Shown: positions 35,844 to 46,500 of the stretch, piece after piece
Layout of the letters: every line of letters starts with the position of its first letter
Position numbering within the stretch: position 1 is the stretch's first letter
Origin: an uncultured Draconibacterium sp.
GTDB lineage: Bacteria > Bacteroidota > Bacteroidia > Bacteroidales > Prolixibacteraceae
Length of the DNA: 64,000 nucleotides
Assembly (NCBI RefSeq): GCF_963675065.1
Contig: NZ_OY775906.1
Location: 846,001-910,000, forward strand
Reading direction: 5' to 3'
Made by a program: the position numbers and the translations under genes
The notes under the pieces: model-generated
Told to the model about the DNA's origin: nothing
The model's input: only the letters and a program-made list of their open reading frames with translations
Database searches by the model: none

Positions 35844-36566
35844 TTAATGAAACTCAGTTCTAGGGCTGAATTCATGCAGAATGCCCTTTTTCTCAACTAC
35901 AAACTCAATCAAATCAACTGCCTGTTCGTTGGTAAATGATCCCCGGTTAATTGTAAGATCAAAAAACTCTTCACGAAGACTGCTCTCTTTAAGTGCCTTA
36001 CGAAATGCTGCTCGTTCTTTTTCAACCTTTTCGATAAAAGCGATTGCTTCGTTCCGGTTGAGTTTATTATTCGTCATAATGGTATTTATCCGATACCCAA
36101 GCGGAGCGGTTAACCTGATGTGTAAGGCATTTTTGATATCGCTGGCAATAATATGGCTGGCACGCCCAACAATAATACAATAACCATCAATTGCAAGTGT
36201 GCGAACTACTTCCTTTACCGTTTTAATAATCGTTTCCTCACTTTTATAACGTTTCTCCCTAAAGGCTTTAAGAATCTCTTCAAAAATATAGCGGTCGGTC
36301 TTTTTAAACGTTTGTCGCACCATTTCAGGATCAAGATCGAGCTCTTTTGCGCTTTCGTAAAATATTTCTTTACTTAATACACTCCACGAGCCTTTTGCGA
36401 GTTTTTTGTTGAGTCGTTCGGCAATTAGCCGTGCCAAAACCAGACCATTACATCCCACTTCACGAGATATGGTAATTACCGGCCCGGCCTCACTTTTGTT
36501 GCCGAATTCATGATGTCTTTTCTCTTTCATGCGGCTGTTTAGATAGTTCATTAATGAATTTCCCAT
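35844..36566 (-). CDS. Cytidylate kinase-like family protein
   Basis: A 240-residue P-loop kinase of the cytidylate kinase-like group. The nucleotide loop region reads ITISREVGCNGLVLARLIAERL, in place of a classic GxxxxGK. Later parts include LSKEIFYESAKEL, a DGYCIIVGRASHII strand and HIRLTAPLGYRI, then FFDLTINRGSFTNEQAVDLI near the end. The substrate is unknown; the true Cmk has a different C-terminus. The frame starts at 36566; the internal ATG at residue 6 is possible too. Confidence 0.82.
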   Translation of the reverse strand: MGNSLMNYLNSRMKEKRHHEFGNKSEAGPVITISREVGCNGLVLARLIAERLNKKLAKGSWSVLSKEIFYESAKELDLDPEMVRQTFKKTDRYIFEEILKAFREKRYKSEETIIKTVKEVVRTLAIDGYCIIVGRASHIIASDIKNALHIRLTAPLGYRINTIMTNNKLNRNEAIAFIEKVEKERAAFRKALKESSLREEFFDLTINRGSFTNEQAVDLIEFVVEKKGILHEFSPRTEFH

Positions 36567-36864
36567 AATATCTAAGCTTTGTTGTATACTAGATTACGCT
36601 AATTATGGTAAACATGTTCTGTTTTTGCTGGTGATTTTAGTGTAAGACTTAGCCAGACGTTACAATTATTTTGAATTAAATTAGCATTCATATCAATTTT
36701 AACTATCAGATTATCTGATGCTTGATCGTTGATACTCCTTGTTGTGACAAGAGTCAGTTCTATTGCGAACACGAAGAACTATCTTTAACTTCTATTAAAT
36801 ATTTATTCATTCTAAATAATATTAGAAACAGTATCTTCGTGAAATTTTCATAAAACTGCACAAT

Positions 36865-38256
36865 ATGTTTGACCAAAATACTTATATCGATCGTAGAAAT
36901 AAATTGAAATCTAAAGGGCTAAAAGGTATTGGGTTGATCCTGGGAAATGGAGAATCGCCAATGAATTGTTTGGATAACACGTATCATTTTCGTCAGGATA
37001 GTTCTTTCCTGTATTTCTTTGGTCTTGATTTTCCCGGATTGGCCGGAGTAATTGACTTTGAAAGTGGTGAGGAATATATTTTTGGTGATGATGTTGAGAT
37101 TGATGACATTATTTGGATGGGCCCACAGGTTCCTTTAAAAGATAATGCCGCAAAAGTAGGGATTACCAAAACAGCGCCATTTGCAAAACTTTTCGACATT
37201 GTAAAAAAAGCAATGGATTCAAACCGAAAAGTTCATTTCCTGCCACCATATCGGGGTGAGAATAAGATTATGCTGGAGAAATTAACCGGACTTTCTGTAT
37301 TGTCGGTTCGGAATCACGCATCGCTGGAGTTTATAAAAGCCATTATTTCGATTCGGGAAATTAAAGAAGCGCAGGAAGTAGAAGAAATAAAAATAGCCTG
37401 TGCAACCGGTTATCAAATGCATGTGGCGGCAATGCGAATGGCACAACCCGGAACATGGGAGCAAAAAATTGCCGGAACGATGGAAGGCATTTCATTTGCC
37501 GGTGGCGGAATGGCATCATTTCCGATTATTCTTTCGCAGCACGGAGAAACATTACACAATCACGATCATTCGCAAACGCTTGAAAAAGGCCGTTTAATGT
37601 TATGCGATGCCGGTGCCGAATCATTGCTTCATTACGCATCCGATTTTACACGAACAACTCCGGTTGGCGGGCAATTCACTAGTAAACAGCGCGAAATTTA
37701 TGAGGTTGTTCTGGCTGCCAATAATAAAGCTACTGAGCTAACAAAACCTGGGGTAACGTATTTGTCGGTTCATTTAGCTGCTGCTGAAGTAATTGCCGGT
37801 GGATTAAAAGAGCTGGGACTGATAAAAGGTGATGTGAAAGAAGCGGTGGCAGCCGGGGCACATGCTCTGTTTTTTCCACATGGGTTGGGACATATGATGG
37901 GATTGGATGTTCACGATATGGAAGATTTGGGACAGATTTATGTGGGCTACGATGATGAAACCCGACCGGTCGATCAGTTTGGTGCAGCAGCTTTGCGTTT
38001 GGGTAAATGTCTAAAACCGGGCTTTGTAATCACCAACGAACCGGGCTGTTATTTTATTCCGGCACTGATTGACAAATGGCAGGCCGAAGGTATAAACAAA
38101 GACTTTATAAACTTTGATAAAGTAAACGAATACCGCGACTTTGGTGGAATCCGACTGGAAGACGATATTCTTGTTACCGAATCAGGAAGCGAAATAATAG
38201 GAGAGCGGGTTCCGATTGAACCTGATGAAGTTGAAAAGATCGTTCAACAAGGATAA
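36865..38256 (+). CDS. Aminopeptidase P family protein (M24)
   Basis: A 463-residue Xaa-Pro aminopeptidase-type enzyme. The N-terminal AMP_N domain (about residues 1-150) includes SSFLYFFGLDFPG and WMGPQVP; the M24 'pita-bread' domain follows with the five metal ligands visible: Asp in LCDAGAE and SDFTRT, His in FFPHGLGHMMGLDVHD, and Glu in ITNEPGCYF and IRLEDD. It removes N-terminal residues that precede proline, in the cytoplasm (no signal peptide). Alone in its transcription unit and followed by a terminator. Confidence 0.94.
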   Translation: MFDQNTYIDRRNKLKSKGLKGIGLILGNGESPMNCLDNTYHFRQDSSFLYFFGLDFPGLAGVIDFESGEEYIFGDDVEIDDIIWMGPQVPLKDNAAKVGITKTAPFAKLFDIVKKAMDSNRKVHFLPPYRGENKIMLEKLTGLSVLSVRNHASLEFIKAIISIREIKEAQEVEEIKIACATGYQMHVAAMRMAQPGTWEQKIAGTMEGISFAGGGMASFPIILSQHGETLHNHDHSQTLEKGRLMLCDAGAESLLHYASDFTRTTPVGGQFTSKQREIYEVVLAANNKATELTKPGVTYLSVHLAAAEVIAGGLKELGLIKGDVKEAVAAGAHALFFPHGLGHMMGLDVHDMEDLGQIYVGYDDETRPVDQFGAAALRLGKCLKPGFVITNEPGCYFIPALIDKWQAEGINKDFINFDKVNEYRDFGGIRLEDDILVTESGSEIIGERVPIEPDEVEKIVQQG

Positions 38257-38261
38257 ATCAG

Positions 38262-38293
38262 AAAAAGGCATTCATGTTTGTGGATGCCTTTTT
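38262..38293. terminator. Bidirectional intrinsic terminator
   Basis: AAAAAGGCAT with ATGCCTTTTT around a small loop, T run at the right and A run at the left. It follows the M24 gene and overlaps the 3' end of the convergent phosphatase-like frame. Confidence 0.85.
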
Positions 38294-38709
38294 TTTAATA
38301 TCCGGTGGTAAAAATAATCCATCTCCGATAGAAGCTCATCCCTCACGGCACAACATCTTTCCCGAATTTCTTCCTGTGATTTCGCGCCCTTATATGGGCT
38401 TTTAAAGCCCAAGTGCAGTTTTCTTTTATAATTTACTTTCGGAATTTTTAACTCTTCACTCGTTCCTTCGCCCACCGTTATCAGGTAATCAAATTCCAGA
38501 TCAGAATACTCCGAATAACTGTGCGGTACACTTTGTTCTACATTTATACCGGCTTCGCTCATCACCTCCATGGCAATTGAGCTAACATGATCAACAGGAT
38601 CTAATCCGGCAGAATAAATGCGAAGATTATCATCTTTGAAGTTTCGAAGTATGGCTTCGGCCATTTGGCTTCTGCATGAGTTTCGGTTGCTTAAGAATAA
38701 AATGCTTAT
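38272..38709 (-). pseudogene. Low-molecular-weight phosphatase/ArsC-like frame with altered P-loop and no usual start
   Basis: The frame encodes an LMW protein-tyrosine-phosphatase/arsenate-reductase-like fold: NSCRSQMAEAIL, YSAGLDPVDHVSSIAMEVM, FDYLITVGEGTSEEL. The first ATG (38664) falls inside the P-loop, so the true N-terminus is upstream, where the same frame reads GISILFLSNRNSCRSQM. The family needs CxxNxCRS; the nucleophilic cysteine is serine here (codon AGC at 38691-38689). Between the frame's upstream stop (TAA at 38745-38743) and this loop there is no ATG, GTG or TTG, only ATA (38709) and ATT (38703). The gene is thus either decaying or a non-catalytic relative with a rare start. 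Confidence 0.65.
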
Positions 38710-39126
38710 CCCATTATTTTTAGCTTTTAGTTGGTGTCTGTTTTATAATTCGAAAAATGTAATTTACTATAATTCTCACACAATAAAAATGCCTTATGTT
38801 TTGATAATTAAACTTTTAACCATGTTTATAAACATGATTTCAGAACATATTCTAAAAACAAAGCCGGTGAATTGAAGATATGAATTGACTCTTTTCGTTA
38901 AATGTGAAATTAAAGTATCGAAATCCAACTAAAAAAGCTCGTACAGAAGATATTAGCTCATTAAGTATACAAAATATTATTCGCTAACCAATTGAAAACC
39001 AATTGCTATAAAATTCACGAATTATTATTTTCTCTGATTAATTGAGTATTAATAGGGATTTCCCTATTTTCGTAGGTGAATGATATCATGAAAATCGTTG
39101 CAATACGATGTAAAAAAATAGTGTAA
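38710..39126. other. AT-rich region before the DUF349 gene
   Basis: It carries the possible 5' end of the phosphatase-like gene on the left and a promoter with an overlapping palindrome at 39042-39072. No other frame or hairpin stands out. Confidence 0.45.
39042..39072 (+). promoter_or_regulatory. Candidate promoter with overlapping palindromic operator
   Basis: TTG at 39042-39044, a 20-nt spacer and TATTTTCG (39065-39072) resemble the -33/-7 elements with one mismatch at -7. The palindrome AATAGGGA TT TCCCTATT (39051-39068) covers the spacer and the start of the -7 box, where a bound repressor would block transcription. Confidence 0.45.
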
Positions 39127-41301
39127 ATGGAACCTAAAGATCTAAAAAACTCGGAAGAGTTAAAGCGTACGGAGAATACTGAACTTGAGAATTCTGAAGT
39201 TAAACCAACTTCGGAAGAAGCTGCAAAATCGGATGAACCGAATATTGTTGAGGATGAAAAAAGTGTAGAACCAATCGAGGAAAAAACAGCTGAAAATCCG
39301 CCAGTAGAACCTGTTGAAGAAACTGTGAAAGAAGAGCCAAAAGCTGAATTAGCAGAAGAACCACAAAAAGTATCGGAAACCGAATCAATTTCGAACGCAG
39401 AAAGCGCAGTTGATTCAACTCAAGAATCGGAAGATACTGCTGAAGAAAAAATAGCAGAAGAAACACAACCGGAACCGGAAGTTGTAGCAGCAGAAACAGA
39501 GCAGGAAAAACCAAGCGAAAGTAAAGCAGAAAAAGCTGAGCCTGTTAAAGAAGAAAAACCGAAAAAAAGAGAACCGATTGATTATTCAAAACATTCTCAG
39601 GTTGAGCTTGTAAATGCACTCCGCGACCTACTTGAAGGGCATAATGATATCAATATAAAAGAAGAAATCGACACCATTAAAGCGATGTTTTATAAGAATC
39701 TGAACGAGAACATCGAGGCCGATAAAAAGAAATTTATTTCTGATGGTGGTGCTGAAGAGGATTTCAAACTCGAAGAAGATCCTTACGAAAAAGACATCAA
39801 AGATCTGCTTAAAAAATACCGTCATATTCGTATTGAGCACAACAAACAACTGGAGAGTGAAAAAGAAGAAAATCTGCAGAAAAAATATGATGTAATTGAA
39901 AAGATTAAAGGATTGATCAATAACGAAGAATCGATCAATAAAACCTTTAATGATTTTCGTGATCTTCAGAGGGAATGGCGCGAAATTGGCCTGGTTCCGC
40001 AATCAAAAATGAAGAATTTGTGGGATACTTATCATTTCCATGTTGAGAATTTCTACGATTATATCAAAATCAACCGCGAACTGCGCGACCTGGATCTGAA
40101 GAAGAACCTTGAAGCGAAAATCAAACTTTGCGAAAGGGCAGAGGAGTTGCTGGTTGAAGAGCCATCAATTCTGAAAGCATTTAATACCCTTCAGAAATAC
40201 CACGAACAGTGGCGCGAAATTGGTCCGGTGCCGCGTGAGCAAAAAGACGATATCTGGGAACGTTTTAAAGCGGCAACAAACAAGATCAATAAAAAGCATC
40301 AGGAATTTTTCGAGAATAGGAAAGTTGAGCAAAAGAAAAACCTGGAAGCTAAAACAGCACTTTGCGAAAAAGCCGAAGAGATCATTCAAGAGGAAATTTC
40401 GAATCATAAAGAGTGGGATGAGAAATCGAAACAACTTATTGAATTACAAAAGGTTTGGCGCACAATTGGATTTGCACCACGAAAAGATAACAACAAAATT
40501 TACGAGCGCTTCCGTAATGCCTGTGATGCATTTTTTAACGCCAAGCGCGCATTTTACTCTAAAAACAAAGAAGAGCAACAGAATAATCTTCAGTTAAAAA
40601 CCGATTTATGTGTTCAGGCAGAGTCGTTGAAAGACAGTGAAGATTGGAAAAAAACAACTCAGGACTTTATAAATATTCAGAAAAAATGGAAGGAAATTGG
40701 TCCGGTGCCACGCAAACATTCCGATATTTTATGGAAACGTTTCCGTGCTGCATGCGACTTTTTCTTCGATAAAAAATCAGAACATTTCTCCGATGTAGAT
40801 ACTGAACAGGATGATAATCTGAAATTGAAAGAAGACCTGATTAAAGAGGTTGAGAACTTTAAACCGGTTGACAATGTTGACAAAAATCTGGAATCGCTAA
40901 AAACTTTCCAACGTAGATGGACAGAAATTGGTCATGTTCCGTTTAAAAAGAAAGACGAAGTTAAAGTACAGTTCAGAGATGCAATCAACAAACTTTTCGA
41001 TGATCTTAATCTGGACGATGAAAAGCGTAACCTGCTGAAATTCAGGAATAAAATGTCGTCATTCTCTGAATCATCACGTGGGCAAAACAAAATGCGCATG
41101 GAGCGCGATAAGTACATGAATAAAATGAAGCAGCTGGAAAACGACCTGGTGCTGCTTGATAATAACGTTGGATTTTTTGCCAAATCGAAAAATGCTGAAT
41201 CGCTGATTGAGGATGTGAGAAAGAAAATTGAAGTAACAAAGCAAAAAATTGAATTGCTGAAAGATAAGATCCGTGTTATCGATGAAATGGATAATGACTA
41301 A
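39127..41301 (+). CDS. DUF349 domain-containing protein
   Basis: A 724-residue cytoplasmic protein. The first ~150 residues are a low-complexity acidic Glu/Ala/Pro/Lys region. Then five or more DUF349 repeats of about 70-75 residues follow, each marked by W-x-x-I-G-x-V/A-P (EWREIGLVPQ, QWREIGPVPR, VWRTIGFAPR, KWKEIGPVPR, RWTEIGHVPF) and F-R-x-A segments. The C-terminus is a coiled coil. The function of DUF349 proteins in Bacteroidota is unknown. The repeats are helical and suggest an extended scaffold. It ends at a terminator. Confidence 0.92.
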   Translation: MEPKDLKNSEELKRTENTELENSEVKPTSEEAAKSDEPNIVEDEKSVEPIEEKTAENPPVEPVEETVKEEPKAELAEEPQKVSETESISNAESAVDSTQESEDTAEEKIAEETQPEPEVVAAETEQEKPSESKAEKAEPVKEEKPKKREPIDYSKHSQVELVNALRDLLEGHNDINIKEEIDTIKAMFYKNLNENIEADKKKFISDGGAEEDFKLEEDPYEKDIKDLLKKYRHIRIEHNKQLESEKEENLQKKYDVIEKIKGLINNEESINKTFNDFRDLQREWREIGLVPQSKMKNLWDTYHFHVENFYDYIKINRELRDLDLKKNLEAKIKLCERAEELLVEEPSILKAFNTLQKYHEQWREIGPVPREQKDDIWERFKAATNKINKKHQEFFENRKVEQKKNLEAKTALCEKAEEIIQEEISNHKEWDEKSKQLIELQKVWRTIGFAPRKDNNKIYERFRNACDAFFNAKRAFYSKNKEEQQNNLQLKTDLCVQAESLKDSEDWKKTTQDFINIQKKWKEIGPVPRKHSDILWKRFRAACDFFFDKKSEHFSDVDTEQDDNLKLKEDLIKEVENFKPVDNVDKNLESLKTFQRRWTEIGHVPFKKKDEVKVQFRDAINKLFDDLNLDDEKRNLLKFRNKMSSFSESSRGQNKMRMERDKYMNKMKQLENDLVLLDNNVGFFAKSKNAESLIEDVRKKIEVTKQKIELLKDKIRVIDEMDND

Positions 41302-41325
41302 AGAATACATTATATAATACTATTT

Positions 41326-41350
41326 AAAAGCCGGTTTTACCGGCTTTTTT
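41326..41350 (+). terminator. Intrinsic terminator of the DUF349 gene
   Basis: A stem AAAAGCCGGT/ACCGGCTTTT with a 3-nt loop followed by a T run. Confidence 0.9.
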
Positions 41351-41487
41351 TATTTCCACAGGTTATTTTTCAAGGTGCCGAGAATAGTGTAGTAAAATTT
41401 TATGTGCTAAATAACTGTATAGAACTATTATTAAATCAGCTTAAAACTTCCATGACTTTTAGTATTTTCTTCTATCGTAATCTTTTA

Positions 41488-41495
41488 TAACTTTG
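41488..41495 (+). promoter_or_regulatory. Candidate -7 box for the Gfo/Idh/MocA gene
   Basis: TAACTTTG fits TAnnTTTG; the ATG follows after 75 nt. The -33 position shows only TTTTC. Confidence 0.4.
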
Positions 41496-41570
41496 GTAGT
41501 GAAGTAATGTCAGAATTTGTATAAACAGGTGTTTGGCATTTTAAACTAACTAATACTAATAATCTGAGTA

Positions 41571-42971
41571 ATGAAAAGTAAAAGTCATTCATCCCGACGA
41601 TCGTTTATCAAAAATACGGTCCTCGGAGCAGCCCTTGTTTCTACTGCTCCAACAATTATGGGTAATTCCTACAGTCAGCGAATCGTGCTAAAATCTAGAG
41701 AATTTGAACCAACACAGTTTGCTGCCAACGACCAGGTACAGTTGGCATTAATTGGGTCCGGAATCCAGGGAATTTACGATACTACTTCGGCGCTTCGTGT
41801 TCCGGGTGTGAAACTGGTAGCAGCCTGCGATTTATATACTGGCCGTTTGCAACGCGCAAAAGAGTTATGGGGCGATGATATATTTGTCACCCGCGACTAC
41901 CGCGAGATTCTTGACCGTGATGACATTGATGCTGTCATCATTGCCACACCCGATCACTGGCATATAAAAATCAGTACCGAAGCGCTAAACGCCGGAAAAG
42001 CTGTTTATTGTGAAAAACCCATGGTACAAAACTTCGATGAAGGGCATCCGCTGATTCAGGCCTGGAAAAATTCGGGGAAGGTGATGCAAATTGGAAGTCA
42101 GGGCATGTCGTCGCTGGGTAACGAAAAAGCAAAACAATTGTATGAAGATGGTGCAATTGGCGAAATTGTAATGCTCGACATGTTCAACGATCGTTATTCG
42201 GCCGAAGGTGCCTGGCAATATCCAATACCGCCGGATGCTAATCCTGACACGGTAGATTACGACACTTTTCTAGGACGCGCTCCAAAAGTGCCGTTTGAAT
42301 TGAAACGTTTTTTCCGTTGGAGAAATTACAAGGATTATGGTACCGGAGTTGCCGGTGATTTGTTTGTACATGCATTTTCTACTTTGCATTATGTAATCAG
42401 CTCAAACGGTCCGGAACGAGCTCAGGCAGCAGGTGGTTTGCGCTACTGGGACGATGGGAGAGACGTTCCCGATGTTTCGATTACACTTTACGATTTTCCT
42501 AAAACGAATACACATGCCGCGTTTAATGCTGCTTTCCGCGTGAATTTTATTGCCGGAAATGGTGGTGGTGGTGGTTTCCGACTCGTTGGAACTGAAGGCG
42601 AAATGGAAATTGGTTCAAATAGCGTAAAACTCATCCGTTCGAAATTAAACATGAAACCACAGAGTTATTCATTGATCGCTTACACCGAGGAAATGCAAAA
42701 GAAAATAAAGGAAGAGTACGATATGAAATACCTCAATGAAAGAAAAGCTGATCTGAATATTGGGGAGACCGTTTATGAAGCTCCACGAGATTACAAAGGT
42801 GCTCATTACGATCATTTTTATAATTTCTTCCAGGGCGTTCGTGGACAACAGAAAATTGTTGAAGATCCGGTTTTCGGATTACGCGCAGCAGGTGCAGCGC
42901 TTCTGGCCAACGAAAGCTATTATAAGGCTAAACCGGTACTTTGGAATCCGGATACGATGAAATTAGGATAA
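41571..42971 (+). CDS. Tat-exported Gfo/Idh/MocA family oxidoreductase
   Basis: A 466-residue NAD(P)-dependent sugar oxidoreductase-like protein. The N-terminus SSRRSFIKNTVLGAALVSTAP is a twin-arginine (Tat) signal, implying export folded with its cofactor. The Rossmann fold follows (VQLALIGSGIQGIYDT), with VIIATPDHWH and the family-specific EKP (YCEKPMVQNF) lysine motif. The C-terminal Gfo domain contains GVAGDLFVHAFSTLH and GGGGFRLVGTEGEMEIG. Exported members act on glycosides, for example 3-keto-type chemistry. It is monocistronic, closed by a terminator. Confidence 0.92.
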   Translation: MKSKSHSSRRSFIKNTVLGAALVSTAPTIMGNSYSQRIVLKSREFEPTQFAANDQVQLALIGSGIQGIYDTTSALRVPGVKLVAACDLYTGRLQRAKELWGDDIFVTRDYREILDRDDIDAVIIATPDHWHIKISTEALNAGKAVYCEKPMVQNFDEGHPLIQAWKNSGKVMQIGSQGMSSLGNEKAKQLYEDGAIGEIVMLDMFNDRYSAEGAWQYPIPPDANPDTVDYDTFLGRAPKVPFELKRFFRWRNYKDYGTGVAGDLFVHAFSTLHYVISSNGPERAQAAGGLRYWDDGRDVPDVSITLYDFPKTNTHAAFNAAFRVNFIAGNGGGGGFRLVGTEGEMEIGSNSVKLIRSKLNMKPQSYSLIAYTEEMQKKIKEEYDMKYLNERKADLNIGETVYEAPRDYKGAHYDHFYNFFQGVRGQQKIVEDPVFGLRAAGAALLANESYYKAKPVLWNPDTMKLG

Positions 42972-43569
42972 TAAATCTCGATAAATATTGGGGATATATA
43001 AGAAAAAGTGCATTTCATAATTGAGATGCACTTCTTTTATCAGGGAATTTTGTATGATCTGTTTTAATTATTTCCCGATACAGAAAATGTAAAAAATATA
43101 AAAACAGACTATTATATAAGTAAAATACAAATAGGAAACAAAGAAAATACAATCCTGCTATTTAGAACGAATCTAAATTGACGTTTTGTTTGAAAATTAT
43201 TTTTTATCATTTTTTGTTAAATTTTATATGTAATCAACAGTACGAATTTCTACCACACTCTTATAACTGCTTTTTTTAATTAATGCCGCTATCTTTTCTA
43301 AATAATGCTATATTTAATAGTTAGATTCAATACTGAAAATATTCATCATAATTTTATATTTAGAATTAGTTATAATTTCTATAATATTCTAACTACTCCA
43401 TTAAAAACATCTATTACTTGTTTTTAGTGCTTTATGTTTACCTTTCGTGTCTACGAGGGTATATATAACTGCTGCATAATGAATGTGTTATATCAGAATA
43501 TCTTCTTTTTTATATTTTAGCGGCGTATTTGCAAACCTATTAAATTTTTAACCAATTAATTGTGATAAG
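42972..43569. other. Very AT-rich gap before the large secreted protein gene
   Basis: Besides the terminator at 43007-43034 it shows no gene, repeat or strong promoter. A TATTTGC-containing stretch near 43527 is a weak -7 candidate. Confidence 0.45.
43007..43034 (+). terminator. Intrinsic terminator
   Basis: AAGTGCAT with ATGCACTT, extended by three further pairs, then CTTTT. It follows the Gfo/Idh/MocA gene by 35 nt. Confidence 0.75.
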
Positions 43570-46500
43570 ATGAAGACGCTTTATCCGTATTATTTTATGA
43601 TTTTGAAAAATTTTAATCCGTTAATGCAAAAATTAATTGCTTTACGATCAAAGTTCTTAAAACGAATTTATGGCAGCCTGCTTGCCATATTTTTTATATC
43701 GCTGGCAATTACCAGCAATGCTACGGTATATTATGTAAGTGCAAATGGAAATGATGCCAATACGGGCACAAGTCCGGATCAAGCATGGCAATCATTAGAC
43801 CGTGTTAATAGCCTTACTCCCTCTCCGGGAGATCAGATACTCTTTGATCGAGGCGGGCAATGGTATGGCACTATAAATCTAACAGTTTCCGGTAGTTCGG
43901 GTAATCCAATTGAAATTGGTGCATATGGAACCGGTGCCAAACCAATATTATCAGGTTTTACGACTATAACGTCAGGTTGGACAAATGAAGGTAATGGTAT
44001 TTTTTCGTATCCTATAACATCTGATTCGGAGACCAATATGGTTGCAATTGATGGTGTTGAATACGGTAAAGGGCGTGAACCTAATGCTGATGAAGATTAT
44101 TGGACCTATGAAAGTTATAGTGGACGATCATCAATAACTGATAACCAGCTTTCGAGTTCACCTGATTGGGATGGAGCAGACCTTGTTAAAAGATCAAATG
44201 ATTGGTCGTGGGATAGATACATTATTACAAGTCATTCCGGAACAACTATTAATTATACTAATTATAGTGGTTTTTCGAGTGTTTGGACCGGGGTTAATGG
44301 AAATGGATATTTTATTCAAAATGATTTAAGAACCCTTGATCAGTTTGGAGAGTGGTACCACGATGAAGAAGCAGGCAAGTTCTATTTATATTTTGGAAAT
44401 AGAAATCCAAACGAGTACTCCATTCAAGTTGCGACAAAAGATGAACTGATCTACACTCGTACATATGATTATATTACAATTACAGATTTAGATATACGAG
44501 GTTCCATTAAAAATGCCATCAACACAGGTTACTTATCAAATAATATAACAGTACAAAATTGCGATATTTCTTACGCCGGTTATGATGGTATTCATATTTG
44601 GGGATCTAATGGTGTTGCGAATAATAATACCATTCATGATATTAATCAATCAGCAATTCGAATTATAGGTGCTTCTAGTACTATTACCTATAATAAAATC
44701 TCCAGAGTAGGAATAATAATTGGTTCAAGTCCAAGATATTATAATGCCATAATGAATGACAATGGAGCAGGATCAGTTGTTAGTTATAATACTATTGAAA
44801 ATGTTGGGTATAACGGTATTCTTTTGTATGGTGAAAATACAAAGATTCAATATAATTTTATCAATCGCACGAATTTGAATCAAAATGATGGAGGAGGCAT
44901 TTATACGTCTGCCTCTACGATGAGCAATGCAGGCATGCTTATAGATCATAATATTGTATTAAATACCGAAGGGAATTCAAAAGGTGGAAATACCTCATAT
45001 ATAATGGCTGAAGGTATCTATCTTGATGAATATTCAAATCATATTACTGTTTCAAATAATACCGTTGCATATAACGGGTATTCAGGAATAAAACTTCACA
45101 AGGCACATGACATTGTTATTGAAAATAACATATCATTTAAAAATGGTTTTACCAGTCTTTTCCTTCAGAATTCTATGCGAGATGAAAATAATCTGATTAA
45201 TAATACAATTCGATATAATCAATTTGTTAATGAAGCCAATGTGCTTACACTTTATATACTGGATGTACATGCCACAAGCCCTGTCGGTATAACTTCTGAT
45301 CATAACTATTGGACTAATCCTTCAGGAGAATGGAGAAGTATAATGACTAGTTATGTTGGCAATTGGGATCAAAGAACATTAAGTCAATGGCAAAACGAGG
45401 AAGGGAAAGACGTTAATTCTTCTGCTTCTGCAATAACCATTGATGATGATAATGACTTACAGCTGTTGTACAATAATACCAACCAAAACAAAACTTTTAA
45501 TTTGGGTGGCAAAACTTATTATGAAATTGATGGTAGCCTACTTTCAGGCTCAGTTACTTTGGAATCCTTTACATCCAAAATTTTATTTGGTTCTGGTTCG
45601 ATAACCATAGAAAATGAAAGTCCGGTTATTTCCGATCAAATCTTTAGTGTTCAGGCTCCTTTGACAGCCAATCAAGTGATTGGACAAGTAGTTGCGTCAG
45701 ATAACGACCCTAATCAAACTTTAAACTATGAGATTACTGAGGGTAACACAGATGGATTATTTACCATCGATGCCGCTACCGGTGAAATTCTAGTGAGTAC
45801 TGGAATTAGCACTTCCGAAGACCTATCATATATAATAAATGTTCAGGTATCTGATGATGCTGTCGAACCATTGTCTGCCTCTGCTACAATCACCATTATC
45901 ATAACAGGGGATGAAGAAATAACACCCCCAAGCCCAGACGTATCTGCACCATCAATATCGTCTTTTTCTATTCCTTTGTTAGCTACGTCATTAACAGTAG
46001 AAGTGTCATCTTTCATAGCTATGGACGATCAAGCAGTTACGGGTTACATGTTAACAGAAACTTCAATTGCTCCGGCAGCCGATGACCAAGAGTGGACTTC
46101 TTCTGTTCCTACTTTTTACACTTTCTCAGAAGAAGGGATAAAAACTCTTTATGCCTGGGCTATAGATGCTGCTGGCAATATTTCAACTTCGGTAAGTGCA
46201 ACTGTAACAATTAGATTCCCTGATTTATCATCTTCATATTCCGAATATTTATTTGAAGAAGGTTCCGGCACTGCAGTTATTGATTCGAAAGGGTCGAATG
46301 ATGGAACAATCATGAATGAAGAAATAAGAGTTGAAGGAATAAAAGGGGATGGTTTACAATTTACAGGGGCAGAATATATTACCTTGGGGCAATGTTTTGG
46401 AGATAATGTTCAGACGGAGCTTACATTAAGTGCTTGGATTAAACCTAGTGCCATGACAGGAGGATTTCAGGGAATATTACTGCATGGTGGGCCAAGCATT

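Noticed and set aside
39200..39514. Open frames on the minus strand opposite the acidic part of the DUF349 gene
   Set aside because: They are by-products of the Glu/Ala-rich codons on the other strand and encode only hydrophobic low-complexity sequence.
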